64,000 nt of DNA from Legionella sp. PC997 (GCF_014109825.1 NZ_CP059576.1:1514001-1578000); one strand, 5' to 3'. Counted from the stretch's first letter, positions 28,492 to 38,260 are shown. Notes: generated by a model from the letters alone, not told the origin. Translations and numbers: made by a program.

Positions 28492-28707
28492 TTATTTTCC
28501 TATGGTTATGGAGGTCAAATCTTCAGCTATTGGGAGTGCTTTTTGTTCAAATTGAACTTGCATACGATCTTTAAAGGGTACATTAGCTTCCTCGGGTATC
28601 GGAAAAAATATATGTTTGGCTGCATTAGAAATATTTATTGCTAGGCGTGCTGCATATAATGAATTCGCTGCTACCTTAGAACTCAGTTCCTCGCTTTTAC
28701 TTTGCAT
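28492..28707 (-). CDS. Small hypothetical protein
   Basis: 71 residues, charged, opposite in direction to its neighbours. TGAGGTTGAGATC before the ATG gives a plausible ribosome site. The sequence (KVAANSLYAARLAINISNAAKHIFFPIPE) suggests an amphipathic helix followed by a Pro-containing turn and a short beta-rich tail. No signal peptide, no family recognised. An overlapping frame on the plus strand (28616-28807) has no ribosome site. Confidence 0.45.
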   Translation of the reverse strand: MQSKSEELSSKVAANSLYAARLAINISNAAKHIFFPIPEEANVPFKDRMQVQFEQKALPIAEDLTSITIGK

Positions 28708-28934
28708 GATCTCAACCTCAAAAAAATATGTTCTGAAATTTTACCAAATGATTAACATTTGTTCAATGTCTGTCGATTTTTCAGTGGCGCGTTGGTTTTT
28801 GGCCTGAATGCATTAGTTTATTTTTACTTCATTTGAGTTTGAGGCAAAAAACTCCTTAAATAGGGTGAATCAATTGCTGCTTATTCCTATCTGTGTGATA
28901 ATTTTACCCTTGCATCTAACTATCTGGAACTATT

Positions 28935-29981
28935 ATGGAAGAAAATAAACAAAAAGCATTATCCGCAGCCCTCTCGCAAATTGAACGTCAGTTTGGCAAG
29001 GGATCAGTGATGCGTATGGGTGACAGTACTGTCTCTCGAGATATAGAGGCCATTTCAACAGGGTCTTTAGGATTAGACATTGCATTGGGAATTGGCGGTT
29101 TGCCCAAAGGACGTATCGTTGAAATTTATGGCCCAGAGTCTTCTGGTAAAACCACTTTAACATTACAAGTTATTGCCGAATGTCAAAAAATAGGAGGCAC
29201 TGCCGCATTTATTGACGCAGAACACGCTTTGGACCCAAGCTATGCGCAAAAACTGGGTGTAAATGTGGATGAGCTATTGGTCTCTCAACCTGATACCGGG
29301 GAGCAAGCTTTAGAAATTACCGATATGCTGGTACGTTCCGCTGCAGTTGATGTCATTATTGTGGACTCTGTTGCTGCCTTAACCCCGAAAGCAGAAATTG
29401 AAGGAGAAATGGGAGATTCACATGTGGGTTTACAAGCTCGACTCATGTCCCAAGCGTTACGGAAATTGACTGCTAATATTAAACGTTCCAATACGCTGGT
29501 CATTTTTATTAACCAGATTCGTATGAAAATTGGCGTAATGTTTGGTAGTCCCGAAACCACCACTGGAGGTAATGCATTAAAATTCTACGCTTCTGTTCGC
29601 CTGGATATTCGTCGTATTGGATCAATTAAAAAAGGCGAGGAAATCTTGGGTAGTGAAACACGAGTTAAAGTGGTTAAGAATAAAGTGGCTCCGCCATTTA
29701 AGATGACCGAATTTGATATACTGTATAACGAAGGTATTTCTCGTGAAAGTGAAATTATCAACTTAGGTGTCCAACTCAATCTGATTGAAAAATCTGGAGC
29801 TTGGTACAGCTATAAAGGTGAGAAAATTGGCCAGGGGAAAGATAATGTTCGCTTATACTTAAAAGAGAATCCTCAAATTGCAGCAACTCTTGAACATCAA
29901 ATTCGTACGGAGCTTTTAGAGAAAAAACTCCCTATGCTTGCGTCAGCTAGTGCGGAAGAATTTGAGGCCGTTGATGACTAA
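28935..29981 (+). CDS. recA: Recombinase RecA
   Basis: 348 residues. Walker [14 protein letters not shown] at about 66-78, Walker [13 protein letters not shown], loop regions [22 protein letters not shown] (split by L1), [21 protein letters not shown]. Strand exchange in homologous repair and natural transformation. The 200 bases upstream lack an E. coli-type LexA box: the nearest CTG/CAG pair (28770, 28782) is spaced 9 rather than 10, consistent with Legionella lacking LexA. recX overlaps its end. Confidence 0.98.
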   Translation: MEENKQKALSAALSQIERQFGKGSVMRMGDSTVSRDIEAISTGSLGLDIALGIGGLPKGRIVEIYGPESSGKTTLTLQVIAECQKIGGTAAFIDAEHALDPSYAQKLGVNVDELLVSQPDTGEQALEITDMLVRSAAVDVIIVDSVAALTPKAEIEGEMGDSHVGLQARLMSQALRKLTANIKRSNTLVIFINQIRMKIGVMFGSPETTTGGNALKFYASVRLDIRRIGSIKKGEEILGSETRVKVVKNKVAPPFKMTEFDILYNEGISRESEIINLGVQLNLIEKSGAWYSYKGEKIGQGKDNVRLYLKENPQIAATLEHQIRTELLEKKLPMLASASAEEFEAVDD

Positions 29982-30414
29982 AGCATTTGATTGTGCTGTG
30001 CGTCTGTTGTCCAGGCGCGAGCACAGTGCCTTAGAGCTTTGTGATAAATTAAAGCAAAAAGGATATAGTGCGATAGAAGCAAAAAAAGCATTGGATGAAT
30101 GCCAACGCTTGGATATACAAAGTGATCGACGCTTTGTAGAACTATGTTGTCGCTTACGAATACGTCAAGGTTATGGACCTTTAAAAATAAGCCAGGAATT
30201 GAGTAGTAAAGGGATTGATAAGGAATTAATTCATCAATTCTTACAGCAGGAAGAAGATAATTGGCTGACTTATGCTTTAGATGTATGGCAGAAAAAAACT
30301 AAAGGTCAATGTGATTTATCGTTTGATGAACTTCAAAAACATCAGCGTTTTTTGCTTTACCGTGGATTTGGTATGGATACCATTGCTCAAGTGAAAAAAG
30401 AATTAAAAAAATAA
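29974..30414 (+). CDS. recX: RecA regulator RecX
   Basis: 146 residues from ATG at 29974, overlapping the recA stop by 8 bases (ATGACTAA). Three-helix repeats typical of Rec[52 protein letters not shown], and the terminal [17 protein letters not shown]. Binds RecA filaments and limits their growth. The frame is open further upstream inside recA but the overlapping ATG is the natural coupled start. Confidence 0.93.
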   Translation: MTKAFDCAVRLLSRREHSALELCDKLKQKGYSAIEAKKALDECQRLDIQSDRRFVELCCRLRIRQGYGPLKISQELSSKGIDKELIHQFLQQEEDNWLTYALDVWQKKTKGQCDLSFDELQKHQRFLLYRGFGMDTIAQVKKELKK

Positions 30415-30424
30415 AAATGAAATC

Positions 30425-30449
30425 GTAGCCTAGGTGCTTGTAGCCTGGG
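30425..30449. repeat. REP-like direct repeats GTAGCCTRGG
   Basis: GTAGCCTAGG at 30425 and GTAGCCTGGG at 30440 in the recX-alaS gap, followed by a GTGCTGCGC remnant. They look like eroded ends of the same extragenic repeat family as at 27852 and 54049. Confidence 0.4.
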
Positions 30450-30526
30450 CGATGTGTAGTGATTGTGCTGCGCATTTGCCTAGTACGACCGAAATTAAAA
30501 TTAACTCAAATTGGTGTTGATTCGAA

Positions 30527-33109
30527 ATGAAAAGTTCTGAAATTAGAGAAGCATTTTTTGATTATTTCACACAACGTGGTCATCAACTCGTGGAATCCAG
30601 CTCCTTAATTCCTGCTAATGATCCGACTTTATTGTTTACTAATGCGGGGATGGTGCAATTTAAGGATTTATTTTTGGGACTTGAAACACGCTCGTATCAG
30701 CGAGCGGTTACGGCACAGCGCTGTGTTCGTGCAGGTGGTAAACATAATGATTTGGAAAATGTAGGATATACAGCAAGACACCATACATTTTTTGAAATGT
30801 TGGGTAATTTTAGTTTCGGTGATTATTTCAAGAGAGAAGCAATAAAATTTGCTTGGGAATTTTTAACTCAAGTGCTGCATTTGCCCGAAGAGCGGTTGTG
30901 GGTAACTGTTTATAAAGAAGATCAGGAAGCAGAAGATATTTGGTTAAAAGAAATGAATGTTTCGGCTGCACGTTTCTCTCGTTGTGGTGAAAAGGATAAT
31001 TTTTGGTCTATGGGGGATACAGGTCCTTGTGGTCCATGCACTGAAATTTTTTATGATCATGGCCCTGAAATTCCAGGAGGTCCTCCAGGCAGCCCGGATG
31101 AGGATGGGGATCGATATATTGAAATCTGGAACCTGGTGTTCATGCAATTTAATAGGGATAAAGATGGAAATCTGCATCCATTACCCAAACCCTCTGTGGA
31201 TACAGGAATGGGACTTGAACGCCTTGCTGCAGTTGTTCAAGGCGTACATAGTAATTATGAAACGGATATATTCCAGTATTTGATTCAAGCAACAGCGAAA
31301 CTTGGATCTGTTACCGATCTAAATCACACTTCTTTGAAAGTAATTGCTGACCATATTCGTTCTTGTGCATTTTTAATTGCTGATGGAGTAATCCCTGGAA
31401 ATGAGGGACGAGGCTATGTGCTAAGAAGAATAATAAGAAGGGCTATAAGGCACGGGAATAAGTTAGGTTTACCGACACCATTCTTTTCACAATTAGTAGA
31501 TCCTTTAATTACGGTAATGGGTGATGCATACCCGGAATTGATAAAAGCTAAAGCGCATATAGAAAAAATTCTTAGCCAAGAAGAAAATCAGTTTGCCCGC
31601 ACCCTTGATCAGGGGTTACGTCTGCTGCAAGACCAGATGCATTCTCTTGGAGGGCACGAAATATCAGGGGAAATCGCATTTAAACTATATGATACCTACG
31701 GATTTCCAGTGGATTTAACTGCGGATATAGCTCGAGAACAAGGCCTCTATGTAGATATGGATGGTTTCAATCAATTGATGCAACAGCAAAGAGAGCAATC
31801 TCAAGCAGCAAGTCAGTTCAGCGTGGATTATAGCAACAATGCCCAATTGGATTATCAATCCAATTTTCATGGGTATGAGCAAAAAGAGACCGAAGCAAAA
31901 ATTATTGCATTGCTTCGTGATGGAAATGAAGTCGAAGTCTTAAGCAAAGGTGCAAAAGGAGCTATAGTTTTAGATCATACACCTTTTTATGCAGAAAGTG
32001 GTGGGCAAGTAGGGGATAAGGGAATATTAACAAGTACAGGTTTACGGTTTCGTGTGGATGATACACAAAAAAAAGGTTTAGCCATAGTGCATTATGGTGA
32101 AGTTGTGGAAGGTTCTGCAACTTTAGATCAATTGGTGAGAGCTGAAATAGATAACGAGCGTAGAGAAGCAATCCGTTTAAATCATACAGCAACTCATTTA
32201 TTGCATGCTGCATTAAAAACAGTAGTCGGACCACAAGTCCAACAAAAGGGATCCTTGGTTGATGCTGAACGCGCCCGTTTTGACTTTTCCCATTTTGAAT
32301 CATTGACTACAGAACAAATAAAAGAAATTGAAATATTAGTTAACAATCAAATTCGAGCCAATAACGAAGTAGTTACCCGGGTTATGGATATTGAATCTGC
32401 CAAAAAAAGTGGTGCAGTCGCTCTTTTTGGAGAAAAATATACCGATGAGGTGCGTGTATTATCTATGGGTGAGTTTTCTAAAGAACTTTGTGGCGGAACC
32501 CATGCACGACGAACAGGTGATATTGGGTTGTTTAAAATTGTTGCTGAATACGGAATTGCAAGTGGGGTACGACGTATCGAAATGGTAACAGGTCGTTATG
32601 CGTTAGGCTGGGTTAATGAACAACAATCACTTTTAAGTGAGTTGGCTTCATTATTAAAAACCACCCCGAATAACTTACCGGATAAATTAGAGCAACTTAT
32701 TGCCGAAAGTAAAAGTTTAGAAAAAGAAATTGCCAAACTGCAAAGTGAAAAAGCACAAAAGTCAGGGGCAGATCTGGCTAATGAAGTAGAACAAATCAAT
32801 GGAATTAGTTTGCTGGTTAAACAATTGGAGGGTGTTGACAGCCAAACCATGCGAACTACCCTGGATCAATTAAAATCTAGACTTGATTCAGCTGTAATCG
32901 TTTTATTTACAGTGGATCAAAACAAAATGAATGTAATTGCCGGTGTAAGCAAGAGCATTTTAGGGAAAGCTCCCACTGCAGCTACATTGGTAAGACATCT
33001 CTGTGGAAAAGGTGGCGGTCGAGATGATATGGCTCAAGGAGGAGGAGAGGTCCCGGCTGATTTGGAGAAAAAGATAGAGGAAATTAGGGAGATGGTGCGT
33101 CATTCATAA
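30527..33109 (+). CDS. alaS: Alanyl-tRNA synthetase
   Basis: 860 residues. Class II aminoacylation core at the start ([51 protein letters not shown]), editing domain with zinc ligands [11 protein letters not shown] and [13 protein letters not shown], a coiled coil ([19 protein letters not shown]) and the glycine-rich C-Ala end [14 protein letters not shown]. Charges tRNA-Ala and clears mis-acylated Ser/Gly. The order recA-recX-alaS is conserved in many gammaproteobacteria. Confidence 0.98.
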   Translation: MKSSEIREAFFDYFTQRGHQLVESSSLIPANDPTLLFTNAGMVQFKDLFLGLETRSYQRAVTAQRCVRAGGKHNDLENVGYTARHHTFFEMLGNFSFGDYFKREAIKFAWEFLTQVLHLPEERLWVTVYKEDQEAEDIWLKEMNVSAARFSRCGEKDNFWSMGDTGPCGPCTEIFYDHGPEIPGGPPGSPDEDGDRYIEIWNLVFMQFNRDKDGNLHPLPKPSVDTGMGLERLAAVVQGVHSNYETDIFQYLIQATAKLGSVTDLNHTSLKVIADHIRSCAFLIADGVIPGNEGRGYVLRRIIRRAIRHGNKLGLPTPFFSQLVDPLITVMGDAYPELIKAKAHIEKILSQEENQFARTLDQGLRLLQDQMHSLGGHEISGEIAFKLYDTYGFPVDLTADIAREQGLYVDMDGFNQLMQQQREQSQAASQFSVDYSNNAQLDYQSNFHGYEQKETEAKIIALLRDGNEVEVLSKGAKGAIVLDHTPFYAESGGQVGDKGILTSTGLRFRVDDTQKKGLAIVHYGEVVEGSATLDQLVRAEIDNERREAIRLNHTATHLLHAALKTVVGPQVQQKGSLVDAERARFDFSHFESLTTEQIKEIEILVNNQIRANNEVVTRVMDIESAKKSGAVALFGEKYTDEVRVLSMGEFSKELCGGTHARRTGDIGLFKIVAEYGIASGVRRIEMVTGRYALGWVNEQQSLLSELASLLKTTPNNLPDKLEQLIAESKSLEKEIAKLQSEKAQKSGADLANEVEQINGISLLVKQLEGVDSQTMRTTLDQLKSRLDSAVIVLFTVDQNKMNVIAGVSKSILGKAPTAATLVRHLCGKGGGRDDMAQGGGEVPADLEKKIEEIREMVRHS

Positions 33110-33182
33110 ATGGTATTTGTGTAGCCTGGATTTTCTTCTCCCGGCTACTATTTGTAGAATAATCATTGCATAAGGAAATGAC

Positions 33183-33566
33183 ATGAGATTTATAAAAGAA
33201 TTCAAAGAATTTGCGATCAAAGGAAATGTAATTGATCTTTCAGTGGCTGTTGTTATCGGGGCGGCATTTGGCAAAATCATTAGTTCATTAGTTAGCGGCA
33301 TTCTTATGCCATTAATTGGTTTATTATTAGGTGGAGTGAATGTCGCAAAGAAAACGTTTACTGTAGGAGATGCAATTGTAAAGTGGGGTGAGTTTTTTCA
33401 GGCAGTAATTGACTTTACTATCATTTCATTTTCAATTTTTATCGCAATTAAAGCACTTTCCTTATTAAGAAAAAAAGAAGAAAAGAAAGAAAAACTCACT
33501 AGAGAAGAAAGATTATTAATTGAAATTCGCGATCTGTTGAAAGAAAAAAATGTAAAAAACGAATAA
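33183..33566 (+). CDS. mscL: Large-conductance mechanosensitive channel MscL
   Basis: 127 residues, AAGGAAATGAC at the start. N-terminal amphipathic helix [21 protein letters not shown], pore helix TM1 with [22 protein letters not shown], periplasmic loop, TM2 [17 protein letters not shown], and a charged C-terminal bundle ([21 protein letters not shown]). Pentameric inner-membrane channel that opens under hypo-osmotic shock. Normal length. A GGCTA-armed inverted repeat lies between it and alaS. Confidence 0.97.
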   Translation: MRFIKEFKEFAIKGNVIDLSVAVVIGAAFGKIISSLVSGILMPLIGLLLGGVNVAKKTFTVGDAIVKWGEFFQAVIDFTIISFSIFIAIKALSLLRKKEEKKEKLTREERLLIEIRDLLKEKNVKNE

Positions 33567-33674
33567 TTTTCTGTAATCTTGTCCTTCATTATCCCTGTCT
33601 CCAGTATCAAACTCCTAAGTCTTTGTAAATCTGCTATAATTTAAAACAGAAAATCATAATAAATAAGGACAGTT

Positions 33675-33872
33675 ATGAACGAGCTCTTGAATTTAATTGC
33701 TATAATTGTTGTCTTCGGGGTGGTTTTATGGCTGATAGATATGTTTATACCTATGCCGCCTTCAATTAAAAGCTTACTGAATGTGCTAGTTCTTATTATT
33801 TTGGTTATCTATATTTTACAATTTTTTGGGCTCATAAAAACAATATTACCCATGATTAAAATTATGAAGTAA
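33675..33872 (+). CDS. Small two-helix membrane protein
   Basis: 65 residues, ATAAGGACAGTT before the ATG. Two membrane segments (LNLIAIIVVFGVVLWLIDMF and LLNVLVLIILVIYILQFFGLI) joined by MPPSIKS. Resembles the short inner-membrane family labelled Thivi_2564 in some databases; that match is from memory. Function unknown. It follows mscL by about 110 bases with an AT-rich gap that could hold its own promoter. Confidence 0.65.
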   Translation: MNELLNLIAIIVVFGVVLWLIDMFIPMPPSIKSLLNVLVLIILVIYILQFFGLIKTILPMIKIMK

Positions 33873-33944
33873 ACGAGTGGTATGCGTCAAAAATTTTAGA
33901 GAATAATGCACTGGGCGTAACGTACTTGGGGAATTAAGCGGGTA

Positions 33945-34667
33945 TCACATCTTTCCCATTTTCTTATAAAGAAAGAATGGCAATCGGGTAATAATTGCCA
34001 TAATAAAGCGCCAAAAAAAAGGATAATAAAATAATCTTTTCCTAGTTCGCAGTGCGTTCCAACAGGCTTTTGCACAAGAGTTTGGTGGGGCTGCATAAAA
34101 AATTCCTGGCATGCCATAGGTTTGTTTGGTGTCAATAAAACCCAAGCGAGCAATGGTGATGTTTAAATTACTTTGAGCTGCTTGTTGCAGCCCTTGCAGA
34201 TAAACTTCAATACATGCTTTACTTGCTCCATAAAGACTGTTTTTGGCGCGTCCACGACATGCAGCAACAGAACTTAAAAACAATAAATTATATTCTTTTT
34301 GCTGACGATTTAAGTAGGTGTGGATCAACAAAGTAGTAGCCAAAATATTTACTTTGATGAGGTGAGAAATTGTTTCGATATTCAAATGATCGTTATCGGT
34401 GAAGTCACTGTGTGCGATCAATAAATCGAGTTCGTGCTGATTATTTTTAAAAAACTCGACCAGATCATTAACTTGCTCGACCAAATCCAAAACAAGTACA
34501 TCACAGCTCACGTGATATCGAAGTTTGATATCATTTGCAATGAGTTGGAGCTGATTTGGCTGACGTCCTACAAGAATTAATGGGTGTCCTGATTGGGCAG
34601 CAATGTGAGCCAATTTTTCCGCAATGATTGAAGTTGCACCTAGTATAACCCAAGTCCTTGGTATCAT
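33945..34667 (-). CDS. SDR oxidoreductase, DprE2-like
   Basis: 240 residues. Short-chain dehydrogenase: nucleotide-binding VILGATSIIAEKLA, catalytic Ser in LFLSSVAACRGR, YGASKA (Tyr-x-x-x-Lys), and a hydrophobic C-terminal tail ending RLPFFLYKKMGKM that probably attaches it to the membrane. The ATG overlaps the stop of the FAD oxidase by 4 bases. This pairing matches DprE1/DprE2, which epimerise decaprenyl-phosphoryl-ribose to arabinose through a 2-keto intermediate; DprE2 is the NADH-dependent reductase. The lipid-sugar substrate here is unknown. Confidence 0.78.
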   Translation of the reverse strand: MIPRTWVILGATSIIAEKLAHIAAQSGHPLILVGRQPNQLQLIANDIKLRYHVSCDVLVLDLVEQVNDLVEFFKNNQHELDLLIAHSDFTDNDHLNIETISHLIKVNILATTLLIHTYLNRQQKEYNLLFLSSVAACRGRAKNSLYGASKACIEVYLQGLQQAAQSNLNITIARLGFIDTKQTYGMPGIFYAAPPNSCAKACWNALRTRKRLFYYPFFWRFIMAIITRLPFFLYKKMGKM

Positions 34668-35953
34668 TTTTTAATTCCTAACCGTAGTGCCATGTCAGAG
34701 TTCATAGGGCATGCATGACGTTCAAGAGTTTGAGAGAATTGCTCATGTTGATCATACATCGTCTTAAACTGGTCTTCGGTTAAAAGGAAATCTTTAGCTA
34801 GATACACTCGACCATTAAGTTCACTGATTAATTGATTCATTGCATAAATTGCCTGTTTCGCGTGTAGATCATGAATAAAATCCACCGCTAAGGTAAATCC
34901 AGGTTTGCAAAAGGAAAGCAAACCTTCTCCTGATTGGGTAAACAACTTGAGTACCGCAAGAGTGGGTGTGGCTTTATGAAGCCGCATCAATTGAACTAAT
35001 CGATCTAAAATTTCTGAGGCATGCTCTGTATTAAAAACTGCCTGAAATTGAACTAATCCTTTGGGACCATAAAGTCGGTTCCAATGCAGGAGTTTATCTA
35101 GTGGATTATTAAATTGCTCAAGAGCTAGTTTTTCTTGCCCTTTTTTATGATTAAAAAAATACTGATTAAATAATTTGATACCCCACGGCTTGATTAAAGA
35201 AAATGGAGTTTTAGGTACCGTGTGAATCTTTAATTTTTTATCCTTGAACGGTTCACAATAATCTGCCACAGAAAAAATAGCACGGGGAATGGGGTGAAGA
35301 AGATCAAGCCAGGCGACTTGATAATCATGATGAATACCCTCTGTTCCCATACATTCCACAAGTGTTTGCAGCGATTCAAATTGTTTATGTGTGGTTTGCA
35401 CAAAACGAGGAGCCTTTTTTAGACGGAGTGCCGCCCGGGTAATAATTCCTGTAAGGCCAAATCCGGCAATGGTGGCATGAAATAAATCGCTATTTTCTTT
35501 ACGGCTGCAATGAACTTTCTTACTTCCGATCAATAAATCGAATTCAATGAGATGATGTCCAAAACTACCCTCGTGATGATTATTTTTACCATGGACATCA
35601 TGAGCAATTCCACCTGCGACTGTAGCATGGACAGTGCCAGGGAGAACAGGAGGAATAAAATCGGGATGCACTAAAAATAAATCTTTAAGCGGCACGCCCC
35701 CCTGGCACATTACAATGCCCGTTTCAGGGTTAAAATCGATAAAATGATTCAGACGTTCGCTATCAATAATAAAACCATCCGTATTAAAACAACTGTCGTT
35801 GTAACATAGTCCTGAACCACGTACGAGAATGTTGTTCTGATGATTATAAGAAAGGTATTCAACAAGTTGTTCTTCGCTATCTGGACGTAAGCAGAACGAC
35901 TGGCTAAAGTGGGCACGGCTAAAATTGGTGAATATTTTGGTTTTGCTGTGCAT
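34664..35953 (-). CDS. FAD-linked oxidase, DprE1-like
   Basis: 429 residues. VAO/PCMH-type FAD enzyme: GSGLCYNDSCFNTDGFIID, LPGTVHATVAGGIAHDVHG followed by KNNHHEGSFG, and the family C-terminus GRVYLAKD with SDMALRLGI. These are DprE1 hallmarks; the lysine in YLAKD equals Lys418 of M. tuberculosis DprE1 (numbering from memory). The position 31 residues earlier, Cys387 in that enzyme, is Ala in FTLAVDF. Likely oxidises the C2 hydroxyl of a polyprenyl-phosphoryl pentose at the inner membrane, handing the ketone to the coupled SDR. No arabinosyl- or phosphoribosyl-transferase is adjacent. Confidence 0.8.
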   Translation of the reverse strand: MHSKTKIFTNFSRAHFSQSFCLRPDSEEQLVEYLSYNHQNNILVRGSGLCYNDSCFNTDGFIIDSERLNHFIDFNPETGIVMCQGGVPLKDLFLVHPDFIPPVLPGTVHATVAGGIAHDVHGKNNHHEGSFGHHLIEFDLLIGSKKVHCSRKENSDLFHATIAGFGLTGIITRAALRLKKAPRFVQTTHKQFESLQTLVECMGTEGIHHDYQVAWLDLLHPIPRAIFSVADYCEPFKDKKLKIHTVPKTPFSLIKPWGIKLFNQYFFNHKKGQEKLALEQFNNPLDKLLHWNRLYGPKGLVQFQAVFNTEHASEILDRLVQLMRLHKATPTLAVLKLFTQSGEGLLSFCKPGFTLAVDFIHDLHAKQAIYAMNQLISELNGRVYLAKDFLLTEDQFKTMYDQHEQFSQTLERHACPMNSDMALRLGIKK

Positions 35954-36022
35954 TGTATGTGTTGTTTCATTATTTCCAATATTTAAGACTATAATTCATT
36001 TAGAGATATATCAAAAGGAATT

Positions 36023-36256
36023 ATGATGATGAAAACTATTTTAATCGTTTTTGGCTTTCTCTTTTCCCTTACGCTTTATGCAGCCGATATTCCGCAAGAT
36101 TATTTGGGTGCACAAAAATATGACAGGACCCAGTGTTTCCACAACGCAAGCCAAGATTGTATCAATTCACAATGTCTGAATTCAGAGGAGATTGATTGTC
36201 AGGAAAATTGTCGAAAGATGGCAAAGTCAAAATGTCAGCAAGATATTAATGAGTAG
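36023..36256 (+). CDS. Small cysteine-rich periplasmic protein
   Basis: 77 residues; three ATG codons in a row (36023, 36026, 36029) after AAAAGGAATT, the first best spaced. Signal peptide LIVFGFLFSLTLYA, cleavage about residue 20. The mature 57 residues hold six cysteines (QC, DC, QC, DC, NC, KC), enough for three disulfides, with an acidic/basic mix and no hydrophobic core otherwise. Function unknown; probably a disulfide-stabilised periplasmic or secreted mini-protein. Divergent from the DprE1-like gene. Confidence 0.7.
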   Translation: MMMKTILIVFGFLFSLTLYAADIPQDYLGAQKYDRTQCFHNASQDCINSQCLNSEEIDCQENCRKMAKSKCQQDINE

Positions 36257-36291
36257 GATTTTTTTGAATGGTTTCAACCATTTGGTTTGAT

Positions 36292-36331
36292 TGTCAAATG
36301 ATTGGCGGTGATTTTATAACTGTCAAATCAT
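36292..36331 (+). promoter_or_regulatory. Candidate enhancer direct repeats for fliM promoter
   Basis: TGTCAAATGAT (36292-36302) and TGTCAAATCAT (36321-36331), 29 bases apart and about 100-140 bases before a sigma-54 promoter. The position fits activator sites such as FleQ, which drives class II flagellar genes in Legionella and Pseudomonas; the identity of the binder is inference. Confidence 0.35.
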
Positions 36332-36432
36332 GAGTCCATAATGTGGCTAACACCTCATTTTTTTCAAGTATTTGTAGATCGGGAAAAACGGACAACTCAC
36401 AATGGCTATAATTATCCAGCTCATTTTATAGA

Positions 36433-36448
36433 TGGCATATAGTTTGCA
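36433..36448 (+). promoter_or_regulatory. Sigma-54 promoter of the fliM operon
   Basis: TGGCATA-TAGT-TTGCA: -24 and -12 elements match the RpoN consensus with correct 4-base spacing. The start site would be near 36459, giving a roughly 70-base leader. Flagellar class II operons of Legionella are known to use RpoN with FleQ. Confidence 0.7.
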
Positions 36449-36477
36449 TAATGGTATTCAATAAAAAATCATGTGGA

Positions 36478-36508
36478 TTACTTGAATTCCCTTAGTGAAT
36501 TCAAGTAA
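36478..36508 (+). other. 12 bp hairpin in the fliM leader
   Basis: TTACTTGAATTC, loop CCTTAGT, GAATTCAAGTAA: perfect 12 bp stem, 23 bases before the fliM ATG and inside the predicted sigma-54 transcript. A-run rather than T-run follows, so not a terminator. Could affect translation or mRNA stability. Confidence 0.6.
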
Positions 36509-36531
36509 AAAAATTAGTATGGATTGCTTAT

Positions 36532-37596
36532 ATGGCTGATAAAAACGTTTTATCACAAGAAGAAATAGATGCATTACTAAAAACAGTGGGGGAGTCTTCT
36601 GAAGAGGAACATCTAGAATCAGAAAGTGCAGCAGGTATTAAGGAAAAATCGGATAAAAAAGCAAAAGCGAATAAAAAGGATGTCGCAAGTTCTGCATTTG
36701 AGCCTATTGAAATAAAAAAAGAGAATGATGTTAAAACACTTAATTTTACTGCTCAAGAACGTATCGTCAAAGGTAAGTTGCCTGTATTAGATAGAATTTA
36801 TGATCGGGCGGTGCGCTTATTTGCATCAGATATCTACAATGTGACAGCCAAGGATTTTGAGATCAAGCAAGATTCATTACTTATTATAAAACATCGCGAT
36901 TTTATGGAGAGTTTGCCCAACCCAAGTTTAATGAGTATTTTTAAATTTAAACCATTACGAGGCAAAGGGATAATTCTTTTTGATAGTACTTTTGTCTATG
37001 ATCTTGTCGACTATTATTTTGGGGGCAGCTCTCAATTCTTTGCCCAAAAAGACAGAACTGATTTTACTGCCACCGAGCTGCGTGTAATGGATGTGATCAC
37101 GAAAAAGCTTATTGCCAATCTGAGCCAAGCCTGGAAGCCTATTATTCAGCTTGATATCACTAAATTTAATGATGAAACAAACCCACAATTAGTCAATATA
37201 GCAGAACCTGAAGAAATGCTATTGGTGGCACGTTTTTCTATGGATTTTGGTAAGGAAGTAGGCATTTTCTATTTTATTTTGCCTTACTCCATGGTTGAGC
37301 CAATTAAAGAGCAACTAGAGCTTGGTGCTTCTCGTCCAGATGACGAAATTGATCCGAACTGGGTCAAATCACTCAAAGAAGAATTAATGGATGTTGAATT
37401 AACTGTAAGTTCGATAATGGCTGAAACAAAAAGCTCTCTCGGAGCGGTAATGTCATGGCAAGTAGGAGATTTTATACCTATGGAAATGAAAGAAATAGTT
37501 ACTTTAGATATTGAAGGGACCCCAGGATTTACAGCAACTCAAGGTACTGCAAATGACAAGCGTGCTGTGAAAATAATAAAAAATATTAGTTATTAG
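36532..37596 (+). CDS. fliM: Flagellar motor switch protein FliM
   Basis: 354 residues. The N-terminus has LSQEEIDALLK, the CheY-phosphate-binding peptide of FliM, then an unusually lysine-rich acidic/basic linker (about 30-65), the CheC-like middle domain (TAQERIVKGKLPVLDRIYDR, RGKGIILFDSTFVYDLVDYYFGG) and the SpoA C-domain (VMSWQVGDFIPMEMKE). Part of the C-ring that sets rotation direction. First gene of the export-apparatus operon. No strong Shine-Dalgarno precedes the ATG. The CheY-binding peptide is intact although no che gene occurs here. Confidence 0.96.
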   Translation: MADKNVLSQEEIDALLKTVGESSEEEHLESESAAGIKEKSDKKAKANKKDVASSAFEPIEIKKENDVKTLNFTAQERIVKGKLPVLDRIYDRAVRLFASDIYNVTAKDFEIKQDSLLIIKHRDFMESLPNPSLMSIFKFKPLRGKGIILFDSTFVYDLVDYYFGGSSQFFAQKDRTDFTATELRVMDVITKKLIANLSQAWKPIIQLDITKFNDETNPQLVNIAEPEEMLLVARFSMDFGKEVGIFYFILPYSMVEPIKEQLELGASRPDDEIDPNWVKSLKEELMDVELTVSSIMAETKSSLGAVMSWQVGDFIPMEMKEIVTLDIEGTPGFTATQGTANDKRAVKIIKNISY

Positions 37597-37606
37597 GAGA
37601 TAAGTA

Positions 37607-37927
37607 ATGTCTCAAGAAGCAATTGAACAACCCAAACCATCGAATACTCTTCCCCAGGAAGCAGACAGTGAAAAAATGGATTTGATTTTGGATATCCCAG
37701 TCTCAGTGACCGTAGAAATCGGCCGCACTAAAATGACTATTCGTAATTTACTCCAATTAAACCAAGGAGGAATTGTAGCACTGGATCGTTTGGCAGGGGA
37801 TCCGCTTGATGTCCTAGTCAATGGGACTTTAGTTGCTCATGGGGAAGTGGTTGTGGTTAATGATAAATTTGGAGTTCGATTAACCGATATCGTCAGTAAA
37901 GCAGAACGTATTAAGCGATTAAGATGA
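37607..37927 (+). CDS. fliN: Flagellar motor switch protein FliN
   Basis: 106 residues, AGGAGATAAGTA before the ATG. Acidic variable N-terminus, then one SpoA domain: VSVTVEIGRTKMTIRNLLQL, GGIVALDRLAGDPLDVLVNG, HGEVVVVNDKFGVRLTDIV. Forms the bottom of the C-ring with FliM and docks the FliH-FliI export complex. Overlaps fliO by 4 bases (ATGA). Confidence 0.96.
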   Translation: MSQEAIEQPKPSNTLPQEADSEKMDLILDIPVSVTVEIGRTKMTIRNLLQLNQGGIVALDRLAGDPLDVLVNGTLVAHGEVVVVNDKFGVRLTDIVSKAERIKRLR

Positions 37928-38259
37928 TGGACTCTACACTCAATCATGGGGAACTCATCCGGGTTCTCATGGGTTTATTGTTGGTTTTATTGATCATTCT
38001 TATATTGTCTTGGGTGGTGAAGAGGTTACATGGTATGCAAATGGGCTCGGCCAAAGGATTTCAATCCGTAGCGAGTATGATTTTAGGTCCTAAGGAAAAA
38101 ATTACCTTGTTAAAAGTGGGAACGCGTTATTTGTTGATTGGATCGGGTTCAGGATGTGTCACCATGCTTCATGATTTTGGTGAGCAATTACCTACAGGGT
38201 TTGAGTCCATAAATAAAGCTTCGTTTGCCGATCTCCTTAAATCAGTTAAGAAATCATAA
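37924..38259 (+). CDS. fliO: Flagellar biosynthesis protein FliO
   Basis: 111 residues. One N-terminal membrane helix (VLMGLLLVLLIILILSWVV) and a short cytoplasmic domain with KLxx-type ILGPKEKITLLKVGTRYLLIG. Helps FliP assemble into the export gate. Starts at ATG 37924 or 37927 inside the end of fliN and ends 1 base before the fliP ATG. Identity rests on position and topology as FliO is poorly conserved. Confidence 0.88.
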   Translation: MMDSTLNHGELIRVLMGLLLVLLIILILSWVVKRLHGMQMGSAKGFQSVASMILGPKEKITLLKVGTRYLLIGSGSGCVTMLHDFGEQLPTGFESINKASFADLLKSVKKS

Positions 38260-38260
38260 A

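Noticed and set aside
28770-28784. Possible LexA box before recA
   Set aside because: CTG and CAG are 9 bases apart instead of 10, with no further consensus; Legionella is known to lack LexA.
28616-28807. 63-codon plus frame before recA
   Set aside because: No ribosome site; overlaps the better minus-strand candidate at 28492-28707.
30944-31177. Frames inside alaS on both strands
   Set aside because: Shadow frames of a certain, full-length synthetase gene.
36267-36282. AATGGTT-TC-AACCATT hairpin as terminator
   Set aside because: Weak AT-rich stem with the T-run before rather than after it.
38225-38260. TTG start for fliP
   Set aside because: Would overlap fliO by 35 bases with a rare start; ATG at 38261 sits just after the fliO stop.
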